Below are positions 34,854 through 44,041 of a stretch of DNA of 64,000 nt, piece after piece. The stretch comes from Paraburkholderia lycopersici (GTDB lineage: Bacteria > Pseudomonadota > Gammaproteobacteria > Burkholderiales > Burkholderiaceae). The notes below the pieces were generated by a model that saw only the letters and a list, made by a program, of their open reading frames with translations, had not been told where the DNA came from and searched no databases. The first letter of the stretch is position 1. Every line of letters begins with the position of its first letter. Location of the stretch: positions 124,001-188,000 of the forward strand of contig NZ_FMYQ01000006.1 in the NCBI RefSeq assembly GCF_900096975.1, in the 5' to 3' direction. The translations under genes and the position numbers were made by a program.

Positions 34854-36680
34854 TTAATCGGCGGCGGCCTCGCGGCTTGCGCGGCGACGCTCGTGCTCCT
34901 TCAAATGACGCTTGCGCAGACGGATCGACTGCGGCGTGACTTCCACGAGTTCGTCGTCGTCGATGAATTCCACCGCGTATTCGAGCGACATCTGGATCGG
35001 CGGCACGAGGCGCACGGCTTCGTCGGTGCCCGAGGCGCGCACGTTGGTGAGCTGCTTGCCCTTGATCGGATTCACGACGAGGTCGTTGTCGCGGCTGTGG
35101 ATGCCGATAATCATGCCTTCATAGAGCGCGTCGCCCGGCTTCACGAACATGCGGCCGCGATCCTGCAGCTTCCACAGCGCGTAGGCGACGGCCGCGCCGT
35201 CGTCCTGCGAGATCAGCACGCCGTTGCGGCGCTCGCCGAGCGAGCCTTCCTTGATCGGACCGTATTCGTCGAACACGTGGCTCATCAGGCCCGTGCCGCG
35301 CGTGAGCGTCATGAATTCGCCCTGGAAGCCGATCAGGCCGCGCGCCGGGATGCGGTACTCCAGACGCGTGCGGCCGCGGCCGTCCGACGCCATGTCGAGC
35401 ATTTCGCCCTTGCGGCGGCCCAGTTCCTCCATCACGCCGCCCTGGTGGCCGTCTTCGACGTCCACCGTCAGCAGCTCGTACGGCTCCTGCTTCACGCCGT
35501 CGACTTCGTGCAGCACCACGCGCGGACGCGACACGGCCAGTTCGTAGCCTTCGCGGCGCATGTTCTCGATCAGGATCGTGAGGTGCAGCTCGCCGCGGCC
35601 CGACACTTCGAACGTGGTTTCGTCGCCGGTGTCCTTCACGCGCAGCGCGACGTTGTGATTCAGTTCCTTCGTGAGACGGTCGCGAATCTGGCGGCTCGTC
35701 ACGAACTTGCCTTCCTTGCCCGCGAGCGGCGACGAGTTCACGAGGAAGTTCATCGTGAGCGTCGGCTCGTCCACCGTGATCATCGGCAGGGCTTCGGGGT
35801 TGTCCACCGCGCAGATGGTCGCGCCGATGCCGATGTCTTCGATGCCGTTGATCAGCACGATGTCGCCGGCCTCGGCCGATTCGACCTGCACGCGCTCCAG
35901 GCCGCTGAACGACAGCACCTGGTTGATCTTGCGGTTCATCACGTCGCCTTCCGGACCGAAGCGCAGCGCCACGGGCTGGCCCGGCTTGATGCGGCCGCGC
36001 GTGATGCGGCCCACGCCGATGCGGCCGACGTAGGTCGAGTAGTCGAGCGAGGTGATCTGCAGTTGCAGGGGGCCGTCCGGGTCGGCGGCGCGCACCGGCA
36101 CGTGTTCGAGGATCGCCTCGAACAGCGGGCGCATGTCGCCTTCGCGCGCCGAAGCGTCGAGCGACGCGTAGCCGTTCAGGCCCGACGCGTAGACCACCGG
36201 GAAGTCGAGCTGCTCTTCGGTCGCGCCGAGCTTGTCGAACAGGTCGAAGGTCTGGTTGATGACCCAGTCGATGCGCGCACCCGGGCGGTCGATCTTGTTG
36301 ACGACGACGATCGGCTTCAGGCCGAGCGCGAGCGCCTTCTTCGTGACGAAGCGCGTTTGCGGCATCGGGCCTTCGACGGCGTCGACGAGCAGCAGCACCG
36401 AATCGACCATCGAGAGCACGCGCTCCACTTCGCCGCCGAAGTCGGCGTGACCCGGGGTGTCGACGATGTTGATGTGGGTGCCTTCGTACTCGACCGCGCA
36501 GTTCTTCGCGAGAATCGTGATCCCGCGCTCTTTTTCGATGTCGTTCGAGTCCATGATGCGTTCGGCGACCTGCTGGTTGTCGCGGAAGGTGCCGGACTGG
36601 CGCAGCAGTTGGTCGACGAGCGTGGTCTTGCCGTGGTCGACGTGGGCAATGATGGCGATGTTGCGAAGGGCGCGGGACAT
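34854..36680 (-). CDS. typA: Ribosome-associated GTPase TypA/BipA
   Basis: TypA (BipA) is an EF-G-like GTPase that binds the 70S ribosome and helps 50S assembly at low temperature and under stress. The 608-residue protein has the G1 motif [10 protein letters not shown] (residues 12-21), switch/G2 region with ITILAKN, G3 [11 protein letters not shown], and G4 NKIDRPGAR, followed by beta-barrel, EF-G III/V-like domains and the BipA-specific C terminus ([14 protein letters not shown]). The ATG at 36680 is chosen because the conserved [13 protein letters not shown] begins there. The promoter with an extended -10 lies about 145 bp upstream. Confidence 0.97.
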   Translation of the reverse strand: MSRALRNIAIIAHVDHGKTTLVDQLLRQSGTFRDNQQVAERIMDSNDIEKERGITILAKNCAVEYEGTHINIVDTPGHADFGGEVERVLSMVDSVLLLVDAVEGPMPQTRFVTKKALALGLKPIVVVNKIDRPGARIDWVINQTFDLFDKLGATEEQLDFPVVYASGLNGYASLDASAREGDMRPLFEAILEHVPVRAADPDGPLQLQITSLDYSTYVGRIGVGRITRGRIKPGQPVALRFGPEGDVMNRKINQVLSFSGLERVQVESAEAGDIVLINGIEDIGIGATICAVDNPEALPMITVDEPTLTMNFLVNSSPLAGKEGKFVTSRQIRDRLTKELNHNVALRVKDTGDETTFEVSGRGELHLTILIENMRREGYELAVSRPRVVLHEVDGVKQEPYELLTVDVEDGHQGGVMEELGRRKGEMLDMASDGRGRTRLEYRIPARGLIGFQGEFMTLTRGTGLMSHVFDEYGPIKEGSLGERRNGVLISQDDGAAVAYALWKLQDRGRMFVKPGDALYEGMIIGIHSRDNDLVVNPIKGKQLTNVRASGTDEAVRLVPPIQMSLEYAVEFIDDDELVEVTPQSIRLRKRHLKEHERRRASREAAAD

Positions 36681-36826
36681 AGGAACCTGGGTACAGTTGA
36701 GTGCGCCGCGCATGCCCTGCTGGCAGGCCCGGCTAGGGCGCGCGGCCGCCGCATCGAACCGCGGCGGACCATCTGCCGGCGGATCGGTTCAGCAGCGCTG
36801 CAATGGCGCACTTTTGGGAACCTGAA

Positions 36827-36835
36827 ATTATAGCA
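36827..36835 (-). promoter_or_regulatory. Extended -10 promoter element of typA
   Basis: The minus strand reads TGCTATAAT, a perfect -10 hexamer with the TGn extension. The -35 region is poor (GGGATC), which is common for extended -10 promoters. Confidence 0.65.
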
Positions 36836-37117
36836 CGCGCAGATGAATTGATCCCGCGCACATATACATGCCGGGCCCGGATCGTGCCGCCAGCCTCACG
36901 TCCGACACTCACGCCCGGTAAAACGCGTGCGACCGCGTATCCAGCGCCGCCACTGGGTTGACCGGTGGCTTACGCGCCACGACTCAATCCGCCTCAATGG
37001 CCGCAACAGGCCGCTCAGCCACACCGACGTGGCTTTCTCCCCACATTTTCCCACGTAAGGCCGCGCCGGATTAAGCCCCTACTCTGCAAAGGTTTTTCAT
37101 CAAAGGCAGAATAAATC

Positions 37118-37146
37118 TTGCCGCGTCAACTAACCGCCCATATAAT
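37118..37146 (+). promoter_or_regulatory. Promoter of the marR-type efflux operon
   Basis: TTGCCG (37118-37123) and TATAAT (37141-37146) are separated by 17 bp, 37 bp before the regulator start codon. No clear palindrome overlaps it, although MarR proteins often bind at this place. Confidence 0.65.
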
Positions 37147-37182
37147 CCCTGCCTGGTCAACCATTGCAAGCGCAGCAGAATC

Positions 37183-37689
37183 ATGACGGATCCGACCCCT
37201 ACGCCGCCGCCCGAAGTCCGCGATTACGACCTTGGCGAGAGCGTCGGCTACCTGATCTCGCGGGTGAAATCGACGATGTCGAACATGGTCACCCAACGCA
37301 CCGTGGCCGAGCTCGGCGTGACGAGCCAGCAGGCCAGCATCCTCTTCATGGTGGCAACCGGCAAATGCCTCCTCGCGGCCGAACTCGCGCGCGAATACGG
37401 CATCGACGCGAGCGCCGTCACACGGCTCGTCGACCGCCTGGAGAAGCGCGGGCTCCTGCAGCGCGTGCGCAGCTCCGAGGACCGCCGCGCGGTGCGCCTC
37501 GCGCTCACGCCCGAGGGCCTCGCCATCGCCGCGCGCATGCCGGCGATCTTCCGCAGCGTCACGGAACACCTCTCCGCCGGCTTCACGCCGGAGGAGGTCG
37601 GCTTCCTCAAAAGCATGTTGCGGCGGATTCTCTCGAATAGCTGCGAAGCCGCTCAGAGCACCAACCCGAACCCGCCCGCGAATGGATGA
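37183..37689 (+). CDS. MarR-family transcriptional regulator
   Basis: This 168-residue protein has the MarR winged helix-turn-helix fold. The dimerisation helix is near residues 15-40, the recognition region near residues 70-90 (LAREYGIDASAVTRLVDRLEKRG), and the wing motif is SSEDRRAVRLALTPEG. The family binds phenolic and other aromatic compounds and represses efflux or catabolic operons. The gene opens a plus-strand operon with three efflux genes and is the likely local repressor. It begins with a short Pro-rich stretch (PTPTPPPEV). Confidence 0.9.
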   Translation: MTDPTPTPPPEVRDYDLGESVGYLISRVKSTMSNMVTQRTVAELGVTSQQASILFMVATGKCLLAAELAREYGIDASAVTRLVDRLEKRGLLQRVRSSEDRRAVRLALTPEGLAIAARMPAIFRSVTEHLSAGFTPEEVGFLKSMLRRILSNSCEAAQSTNPNPPANG

Positions 37690-37775
37690 CAAGACAAGCA
37701 AATTTGAAGCCATCACACAAAAAAATAGCTGCATCGTCCAGTATCACAACACCCTCTCACGCATCGAGACGAGCA

Positions 37776-39383
37776 ATGAAATCCCAAACCGAGTTTGCGC
37801 CAGTTCCGGCCGTGCGGGCACTGCCCTGCCGGGCGGCGGTCGCCGCCGCGGTCGCAGCGCTCGCCCTTTCGGGTTGCGCGAACTACATCGGCATCAAGAG
37901 CGACAAGACCATCAGTCAGCCGCAGCAGTTCGAGACCTCGCAGAGCATTCCTGAGCAAGGCGGCCAGTGGCCAACGCTCGACTGGGCCAGCCAGTTCGGC
38001 GACCCGCAACTGCCGGGGCTGATCGACGAGGCGCTCGCTGGCAACCCGACCATCGCACAGGCGCAGGCACGCATTGCCAAAGCGTCGTCGTATATCGAAA
38101 CGTCGCGCTCGGCGCTCTTTCCGAAGGCCGACCTGAGCTACTCGTGGACCCGCGAGCTCTACTCCGGAAACGCGCTCTTCCCGCCCCCTTACGGCGGCAG
38201 CTGGTATAGCGAGAACAACGTGCTCGCGAGCGCCTCGTGGGATCTGGACCTGTGGGGCAAGAACCGCCAGCGCCTCGCGCAGGCCGTCTCCTCGCAGCGC
38301 GCCGCCCAGGCCGACATGCAGCAGGCGCGCATCACGCTCGCTTCCTCGGTTGCTCGCACGTACAACCAGCTCGCGCAGCTCTACGCGCTGCGCGACATCG
38401 CGGTGCGCGAGATCGACAACCGCAAGACAATCGGCACGATCACGAACGGCCGTGTGGTCGCGGGTCTCGACACCAACGTCGAGCGACAGACCGCGAACGG
38501 CAACATCGCGACGAGCCAGGCCAACCTCTCGCAGATCGACGGCCAGATCGAGACCGTGCGTTACCAGCTGGGCGCGCTGCTCGGCAAGGGCCCGGACCGC
38601 GGCCTGCAGATCGCGCAGCCGGTGCTCAATCCGGCCGCGAACGTCGCGCTGCCCGACAACCTCCCCGCCGACCTCCTGGCGCGCCGCCCCGACATCGTCG
38701 CCGCGCGCTGGCAGGTGGAGGCCGCGATGCACGACGTGAAAGAAGCGAAGGCCGAGTTCTATCCCGACGTGAATCTCGCCGCCGGCATTGGCTTCGACGC
38801 GTTCGGCTGGGGCCGCTTCCTGAACTTCGCGAGCCGCCAGATGAACATCGGGCCGGCCGTGCATCTGCCTCTCTTCGACGCAGGCGCCCTGCGCGCGCAG
38901 CTGAAGGGTCGCTACGCCGACTTCGAACTCGACATCGCGAACTACAACCAGGCGCTCATCGGCGCGTTCCAGGACGTCGCCACCGGCGTCTCGTCGATCC
39001 GCTCGGCCGACAGGCAGCTCGTGGACGCCCAGCGTGCGCTCGACGCGTCGACAAAGGCCTGGGAACTCGCCGTGATCCGCTACAAGGCGGGCCTCTCGCC
39101 CCAGCTTCAGGTGCTCACCGCCGACCAGAACCGCCTCGCGGCGGAGCAGACAGTGGCGAACCTGAAGGCGCAGCGTCGCGACCAGCAGATGGCGCTCATC
39201 AAGGCGCTCGGCGGCGGCTTCGAAGCGCGGGAAGCGGGCCTCGCGCCGCCGGCCGACGTCGGCAGCGAGGCGGGCAGCGGCGCGCGCGGCCAGAGCGACG
39301 TCAACGGCGCGCCATGGCGCGGCACGCGCCCGCCGGCGCAAAGCGCGGCGGCAACGTCCGGCGCCGCGACCGCGGCGAACTGA
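37776..39383 (+). CDS. Outer-membrane efflux lipoprotein (NodT/OprM type)
   Basis: The 535-residue protein is a TolC-type outer-membrane channel of the NodT family. It has a signal with the lipobox ALSGC and two OEP repeats (about residues 75-250 and 280-460), with conserved features WASQFGDPQLPGLIDEALAGNP, SWDLDLWGK and LLARRPDIVAARWQVEAA. The C terminus is an Ala/Gly/Ser-rich tail of about 55 residues. The ATG at 37776 is used because the signal peptide follows it; the in-frame upstream extension is not hydrophobic. It is the second gene of the operon, 86 bp after the regulator. It should form the exit duct for the pump encoded by the next two genes. Confidence 0.92.
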   Translation: MKSQTEFAPVPAVRALPCRAAVAAAVAALALSGCANYIGIKSDKTISQPQQFETSQSIPEQGGQWPTLDWASQFGDPQLPGLIDEALAGNPTIAQAQARIAKASSYIETSRSALFPKADLSYSWTRELYSGNALFPPPYGGSWYSENNVLASASWDLDLWGKNRQRLAQAVSSQRAAQADMQQARITLASSVARTYNQLAQLYALRDIAVREIDNRKTIGTITNGRVVAGLDTNVERQTANGNIATSQANLSQIDGQIETVRYQLGALLGKGPDRGLQIAQPVLNPAANVALPDNLPADLLARRPDIVAARWQVEAAMHDVKEAKAEFYPDVNLAAGIGFDAFGWGRFLNFASRQMNIGPAVHLPLFDAGALRAQLKGRYADFELDIANYNQALIGAFQDVATGVSSIRSADRQLVDAQRALDASTKAWELAVIRYKAGLSPQLQVLTADQNRLAAEQTVANLKAQRRDQQMALIKALGGGFEAREAGLAPPADVGSEAGSGARGQSDVNGAPWRGTRPPAQSAAATSGAATAAN

Positions 39384-39454
39384 GTGCCCGCCCGAGCCGC
39401 AGACCGAACACACACAACCGAACGAACAGCACGCAAGAATCCGGAGATCCTTCC

Positions 39455-40717
39455 ATGAGCACCCCCCAGCAGCCGGCGGCCAACCCGCAGCCGAACGCGA
39501 ACAGCGGCAAGCGCAAGCGCATGATGACGCTGCTTGTCCTCGTGATCGTGATTGCGGCCGTTGCCTACGGCCTCTACTACTTCCTCGTCGCGCGCTTCAC
39601 CGAGAGCACGGACGACGCCTACGTGAACGGCAACGTCGTGCAGATCACGCCGCAGGTCACCGGCACGGTGATCGCCGTGAAAGCGGACGACACGCAAACC
39701 GTCAACGTCGGCGAACCGCTCGTGCTGCTCGATCCGGCCGACGCGCGCGTCACGCTCGAGCAGACAGAAGCGACGCTCGCGCAAACAGTGCGCCAGGTGC
39801 GCGGTCTTTTCGCCGACGACAGCCAGTACGAAGCCCAGGTCGCGGTACGCCAGGCCGACCTCTCGCGCGCGCAGGATGATCTGCGCCGCCGCATGCAGGT
39901 CGCGCAGACGGGCGCCGTCTCGCAGGAAGAGATTTCGCACGCCCGCGACACCGTGCGCAGCGCCGAAGCCGCGCTCGACGCCGCGCAGCAGCAGCTCGCC
40001 GCGAACCGCGCGCTGACCGCGAACACGACCATCGCGAGCCATCCGAACGTGGAAGCCGCCGCCGCCAAGGTGCGCGACGCCTATCTCGCGAATGCGCGCA
40101 ACACGCTGCCGGCGCCGGTTACCGGCTACGTGGCCAAGCGCTCGGTGCAGGTGGGCCAGCGCGTCTCGCCGGGCACGCCGCTCATGTCGGTGGTGCCGCT
40201 GAACTCGCTGTGGGTCGACGCGAACTTCAAGGAAGTCCAACTGAAGCACATGCGCATCGGCCAGCCGGTCGAAATGACTGCCGACGTGTACGGCTCGTCG
40301 GTGGTCTATCACGGCAAGGTCATCGGCTTTTCGGCGGGCACGGGCTCGGCCTTCTCGCTGCTGCCCGCGCAGAACGCGACGGGCAACTGGATCAAGGTGG
40401 TGCAGCGCCTGCCGGTGCGTATCTCGCTCGATCCGGAAGACCTCCAGAAGCACCCGCTGCGTATCGGCCTCTCGATGCAGGTGGACGTGAGCATCCGCAA
40501 CGATTCCGGAACCCAGCTCGGCAACGCGCAGAACACGGTCTGGGAAACCGACGTGTTCGCGAAGTACGGCGCCGAGGCCGACGCGGAAATCGCGCGCATC
40601 ATCGCCGAGAATGCCGGGCCGAATGCGAACAAGGCGGTGAGCAACGGCAACGGCAGCGCATCCGCCAAGGCGCAGGTGTCGGCGGCCCATGCGGCCAGGA
40701 CCGGCGCGAAAGGCTGA
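39455..40717 (+). CDS. HlyD/EmrA-type membrane fusion protein
   Basis: The 420-residue periplasmic adaptor bridges the inner-membrane pump and the outer-membrane channel. It has a short basic N terminus, one transmembrane helix (about residues 24-46), then the lipoyl-like segment STDDAYVNGNVVQITPQVTG and an alpha-helical hairpin (about residues 105-195). The beta-barrel region contains GYVAKRSVQVGQRVSPG and PLNSLWVDANFKEVQL, typical of EmrA. The ATG at 39455 follows GGAG at about 10 bp. It lies 71 bp after the channel gene and 129 bp before the MFS pump gene. The last 50 residues are low in complexity (Asn/Ala/Ser). Confidence 0.92.
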   Translation: MSTPQQPAANPQPNANSGKRKRMMTLLVLVIVIAAVAYGLYYFLVARFTESTDDAYVNGNVVQITPQVTGTVIAVKADDTQTVNVGEPLVLLDPADARVTLEQTEATLAQTVRQVRGLFADDSQYEAQVAVRQADLSRAQDDLRRRMQVAQTGAVSQEEISHARDTVRSAEAALDAAQQQLAANRALTANTTIASHPNVEAAAAKVRDAYLANARNTLPAPVTGYVAKRSVQVGQRVSPGTPLMSVVPLNSLWVDANFKEVQLKHMRIGQPVEMTADVYGSSVVYHGKVIGFSAGTGSAFSLLPAQNATGNWIKVVQRLPVRISLDPEDLQKHPLRIGLSMQVDVSIRNDSGTQLGNAQNTVWETDVFAKYGAEADAEIARIIAENAGPNANKAVSNGNGSASAKAQVSAAHAARTGAKG

Positions 40718-40846
40718 TCGACGCACTGGCGAAAGCCTTCACGAACGCATAGACAACCGCATCGACAACCCCATCGACAAACGCTGGCGCGGGCTGCCCT
40801 CGGCCCGCGCCAGCGTTGCTTTGCACAGGCCACGACAAAGGACGCA

Positions 40847-42412
40847 ATGGCAGCACCACAACAACCCGTCGCGCATCCGCCGCTGCAGGGCGCGCAACTC
40901 GTGATCGGCACCATCGCCGTGTCGCTCGCGGTGTTCATGAACGTGCTCGATACGTCGATCGCGAACGTGTCGATCCCGTCGATCTCGGGCGACCTCGGCG
41001 TGTCGTCGGACCAGGGCACGTGGGTCATCACGTCGTTCGCGGTGGCGAACGCGATTTCCGTGCCGCTCACGGGCTGGCTCACCGACCGCATCGGCCAGGT
41101 GCGCCTCTTCATGGCGTCGATCATCCTGTTCGTGATCTCGTCGTGGATGTGCGGCCTCGCGCCCACGCTGCCCTTCCTGCTCGCCTCGCGCGTCCTGCAG
41201 GGCGCCGTGGCCGGCCCGATGATTCCGCTCTCGCAAACGCTGCTGCTCGCGAGCTATCCGCGTGCGAAGGCGCCCATGGCGCTCTCGATGTGGTCGATGA
41301 CCACGCTGATCGCGCCCGTGGCCGGGCCGATTCTCGGCGGCTGGATCTCCGACAACATCTCGTGGCCGTGGATCTTCTACGTGAACATTCCCGTGGGCAT
41401 CGTCGCGGCGCTGGCGACATGGACGATCTTCCGCAACCGCGATTCGGTCGTGAAGAAGGCGCCGATAGACGGCGTGGGTCTCGCGCTGCTCATCGTCTGG
41501 GTGGGCTCGCTGCAGGTGATGCTCGACAAGGGCAAGGACCTCGACTGGTTCTCGTCCACCACGATCGTCGTGCTCGCGCTCACCGCCGTGATCGCGTTCG
41601 CGTTCTTCGTGGTGTGGGAGCTGACCGCCGATCACCCCGTGGTCGATCTCTCGCTGTTCGCGCGGCGCAATTTCACGGGCGGCACGGTCGCGCTTTCGGT
41701 GGGCTACGGTCTTTACTTCGGCAACCTCGTGCTGCTGCCGCTGTGGCTGCAGACCGACATCGGCTACACGGCCACCGACGCGGGCCTCGTGATGGCGCCC
41801 GTGGGCTTCTTCGCGATCATGCTCTCGCCGATCACGGGCAAGATCCTGCCGCGCACCGACCCGCGCTATATCGCGACGACGGCCTTCATCGTGTTCGCAC
41901 TGTGCTTCTGGATGCGTTCGCGCTACACCACGGGCGTGGACACCTGGGCGCTCACCCTGCCGACGCTCATTCAGGGCATCGGCATGGCGGGCCTCTTCAT
42001 TCCGCTCGTGTCGATCACGCTCTCGGGTCTGCCGGGCCACCGCATTCCCGCAGCTTCGGGCCTGTCGAACTTCGTGCGGATCATGTGCGGCGGCATCGGC
42101 ACCTCGATCTTCGAGACGGCCTGGGATCACCGCACGACTTTCCACCACGCACGCCTGACCGAAGTGGCCACGCCGACCAACCCTGTCTTCAACCAGTCGA
42201 TGCAGCAGTTCCAGGGCGCGGGCCTCGATCCCGCCCAGGCGCACGGCCTCTTCGACCGGATGTTGTCGCAGCAGGCTGCGCAGCTCGGCGTGAACGACCT
42301 GTTCTTCATCTCGTCGGCGATTTTTATCGTGCTGATCGCGCTCATCTGGATCACGCGGCCCGAACGCGCCGGCAGCGCCGATGCTGGAGCGGCGGCTTCG
42401 GCGGCGCACTGA
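40847..42412 (+). CDS. EmrB/QacA-type drug:proton MFS pump (DHA2)
   Basis: The 521-residue protein has 14 hydrophobic segments, as expected for the DHA2 family. It carries the motif LDTSIANVSIPSISGDL in helix 1 and the loop GWLTDRIGQVRLF after helix 2, and the motif C-like sequence in helix 5 (PVAGPILGGWISDNISWPWIFYVN). The predicted role is proton-driven export of a hydrophobic or aromatic compound through the EmrA-type adaptor and the NodT-type channel. It is the last gene of the four-gene operon and is followed by a strong terminator. The substrate is unknown; fusaric acid and related compounds are exported by similar pumps. Confidence 0.93.
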   Translation: MAAPQQPVAHPPLQGAQLVIGTIAVSLAVFMNVLDTSIANVSIPSISGDLGVSSDQGTWVITSFAVANAISVPLTGWLTDRIGQVRLFMASIILFVISSWMCGLAPTLPFLLASRVLQGAVAGPMIPLSQTLLLASYPRAKAPMALSMWSMTTLIAPVAGPILGGWISDNISWPWIFYVNIPVGIVAALATWTIFRNRDSVVKKAPIDGVGLALLIVWVGSLQVMLDKGKDLDWFSSTTIVVLALTAVIAFAFFVVWELTADHPVVDLSLFARRNFTGGTVALSVGYGLYFGNLVLLPLWLQTDIGYTATDAGLVMAPVGFFAIMLSPITGKILPRTDPRYIATTAFIVFALCFWMRSRYTTGVDTWALTLPTLIQGIGMAGLFIPLVSITLSGLPGHRIPAASGLSNFVRIMCGGIGTSIFETAWDHRTTFHHARLTEVATPTNPVFNQSMQQFQGAGLDPAQAHGLFDRMLSQQAAQLGVNDLFFISSAIFIVLIALIWITRPERAGSADAGAAASAAH

Positions 42413-42468
42413 GGTTCACGCGCCAAAGCGCTTTCGGCCACTTTCTGCCACTTTCGGCCGCAAACAGC

Positions 42469-42508
42469 AAAACGGCACGCCCGGTTCGTCACCGGCGTGC
42501 CGTTTTAT
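42469..42508. terminator. Intrinsic terminator of efflux operon
   Basis: The 11-bp arms AACGGCACGCC and GGCGTGCCGTT form a hairpin followed by TTATTT on the plus strand and preceded by an A-run, so it may also serve the convergent truB transcript. Confidence 0.85.
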
Positions 42509-42535
42509 TTACGCGCACCGCGCGAAGCGGCGTGT

Positions 42536-43495
42536 TCAGCCCGCGCCGCTCACCACCAGCCGCTCCGGCGCCAGCACGCCGTTTGCCGCCTTCGCTACGC
42601 CGAGCAAGCGCCCGTCTTCCGCATACACGCGCACACGCCCGGCCGCTGCGCACGCCGCGCGGTCGAGCACGAGTTCGTTGACCGGCAGACGCTGGCCGTG
42701 CATGAAACGGCGCGCAGCTTCGGCATTAAGCCTGACGGCCGGAAACGTCGAGAGCAGCGCATCGACGGGACGCAGCCATGTATCGCGCGCGGGTTCGTCG
42801 GCTGCGGTGAGCGCGTCGAGCGTGACCGCGTGCTCGAGCGTGAGCGCGCCCACGCCCGTGCGCCGCAGCATCACGAGATGCGCGCCGCAGCCAAGCGCTT
42901 CGCCGATGTCCTCGGCCAGCGTGCGAACGTAGGTGCCCTTGCTGCACGTCACGCGAAACGTCACGTCCGGCAGCGCGCACGCGATCATTTCCAGCGCGAG
43001 GATCTTCACCGGACGCCCTTCGCGCTCGACCGTCTGGCCCGCGCGCGCGTATTCGTAAAGCGGCTTGCCGTCGCGCTTGAGCGCCGAATACATCGGCGGC
43101 ACCTGCACGATGTCGCCGAGAAAGCGCCTCATGGCCTCGCGCACCGCGCCTTCGTCGCACGTGACGTCGCGCGTGTCGATCGCCTCGCCTTCGGCGTCGC
43201 CCGTGGTCGTGCGAACGCCGAGGCGCATCGTCGCCTCATAGGTCTTGTCGGCGTCGAGCAGATCCTGCGAGAACTTGGTCGCCTCGCCGAAGCACAGCGG
43301 CAGAAGACCCGACGCGAGCGGATCGAGCGTGCCGGTATGACCGGCCTTCTTCACGCGATAAAGGCGCTTCGCGCGTATCAGCGCGTCGTTGCTGGAAAGG
43401 CCGACGGGCTTGTCGAGCAGGAGCACGCCGTCGAGCAGGCGGCGCGGCACCTTCGGTGGGGCCGCGCCCTGATTCTTTTTCGATGATGCAGTCAT
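42536..43495 (-). CDS. truB: tRNA pseudouridine(55) synthase
   Basis: TruB makes pseudouridine 55 in the T loop of tRNAs. The 319-residue protein shows the family motifs: LLDKPVGLSSNDALIRAKRL, the catalytic loop GHTGTLDPLASG (Asp58), VPPMYSALKRDGKPLYEYARAG, and CSKGTYVRTLAEDIG. Its length is normal, with a C-terminal PUA-like segment. I use the ATG at 43495, where the conserved reading begins; the frame upstream overlaps rbfA. It lies 10 bp after rbfA in the nusA-infB block. Confidence 0.97.
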   Translation of the reverse strand: MTASSKKNQGAAPPKVPRRLLDGVLLLDKPVGLSSNDALIRAKRLYRVKKAGHTGTLDPLASGLLPLCFGEATKFSQDLLDADKTYEATMRLGVRTTTGDAEGEAIDTRDVTCDEGAVREAMRRFLGDIVQVPPMYSALKRDGKPLYEYARAGQTVEREGRPVKILALEMIACALPDVTFRVTCSKGTYVRTLAEDIGEALGCGAHLVMLRRTGVGALTLEHAVTLDALTAADEPARDTWLRPVDALLSTFPAVRLNAEAARRFMHGQRLPVNELVLDRAACAAAGRVRVYAEDGRLLGVAKAANGVLAPERLVVSGAG

Positions 43496-43505
43496 GCCGG
43501 CCGCT

Positions 43506-43871
43506 TCAGTCGTCCTTCGCGCGCGTGGCGTTCGCCTCGTCGATGAGACGCGACATCTCGACACCCTTTTCGACTGACTGGTCGTAGTGGAAATGCAGCG
43601 TCGGCACCGTGTGGATGTGCAGGCGCTTGAAGAGCTGGTTGTGCAGGTGCCCGGCAGCATGATTGAGCGCTTCCTGCGTGGTCTTCGGGTCGCCCGTGAG
43701 CGTCGTGAAATAGACCTTCGCGTGCGCGTAATCAGGCGTCAGCTCGACGCTCTGGATCGTCACGAGCCCCACGCGCGGATCCTTCACTTCGCGCATCAGT
43801 TCGGACAAGTCGCGCTGGATCTGATCGGCGATCTGCACGTTGCGATTCGGAGAGGAACGTTTTTTCGGCAT
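43506..43871 (-). CDS. rbfA: 30S ribosome-binding factor A
   Basis: RbfA binds immature 30S subunits and helps 16S rRNA 5'-end processing and cold adaptation. The 121-residue protein has the KH-like fold with the motifs [24 protein letters not shown] and [12 protein letters not shown], and ends with [24 protein letters not shown]. It lies 170 bp after infB and 10 bp before truB, the standard position. Confidence 0.97.
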   Translation of the reverse strand: MPKKRSSPNRNVQIADQIQRDLSELMREVKDPRVGLVTIQSVELTPDYAHAKVYFTTLTGDPKTTQEALNHAAGHLHNQLFKRLHIHTVPTLHFHYDQSVEKGVEMSRLIDEANATRAKDD

Positions 43872-44041
43872 GATTCATCCACCTCTTTCGGCGGCATTCG
43901 AACGAAGCGCGGCCGGCCTCGCAGCAAAACACGGCGAGGCGGCCGCACAAAAACAAATGGGCGGGGCTGGCCAGCGCCCGCCCCGCCCGTCATCGGGTAA
44001 AACCGCGGGCGGCAGGAACGCCGTCCGCAAGCGTCGCCGGA

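Larger units (their letters stand above)
36681..37182. other. Divergent region between typA and marR-type gene
   Basis: This 502-bp region holds the typA promoter (36827-36835, minus) and the marR-type promoter (37118-37146, plus). The central part, 36850-37115, shows no gene. Confidence 0.6.
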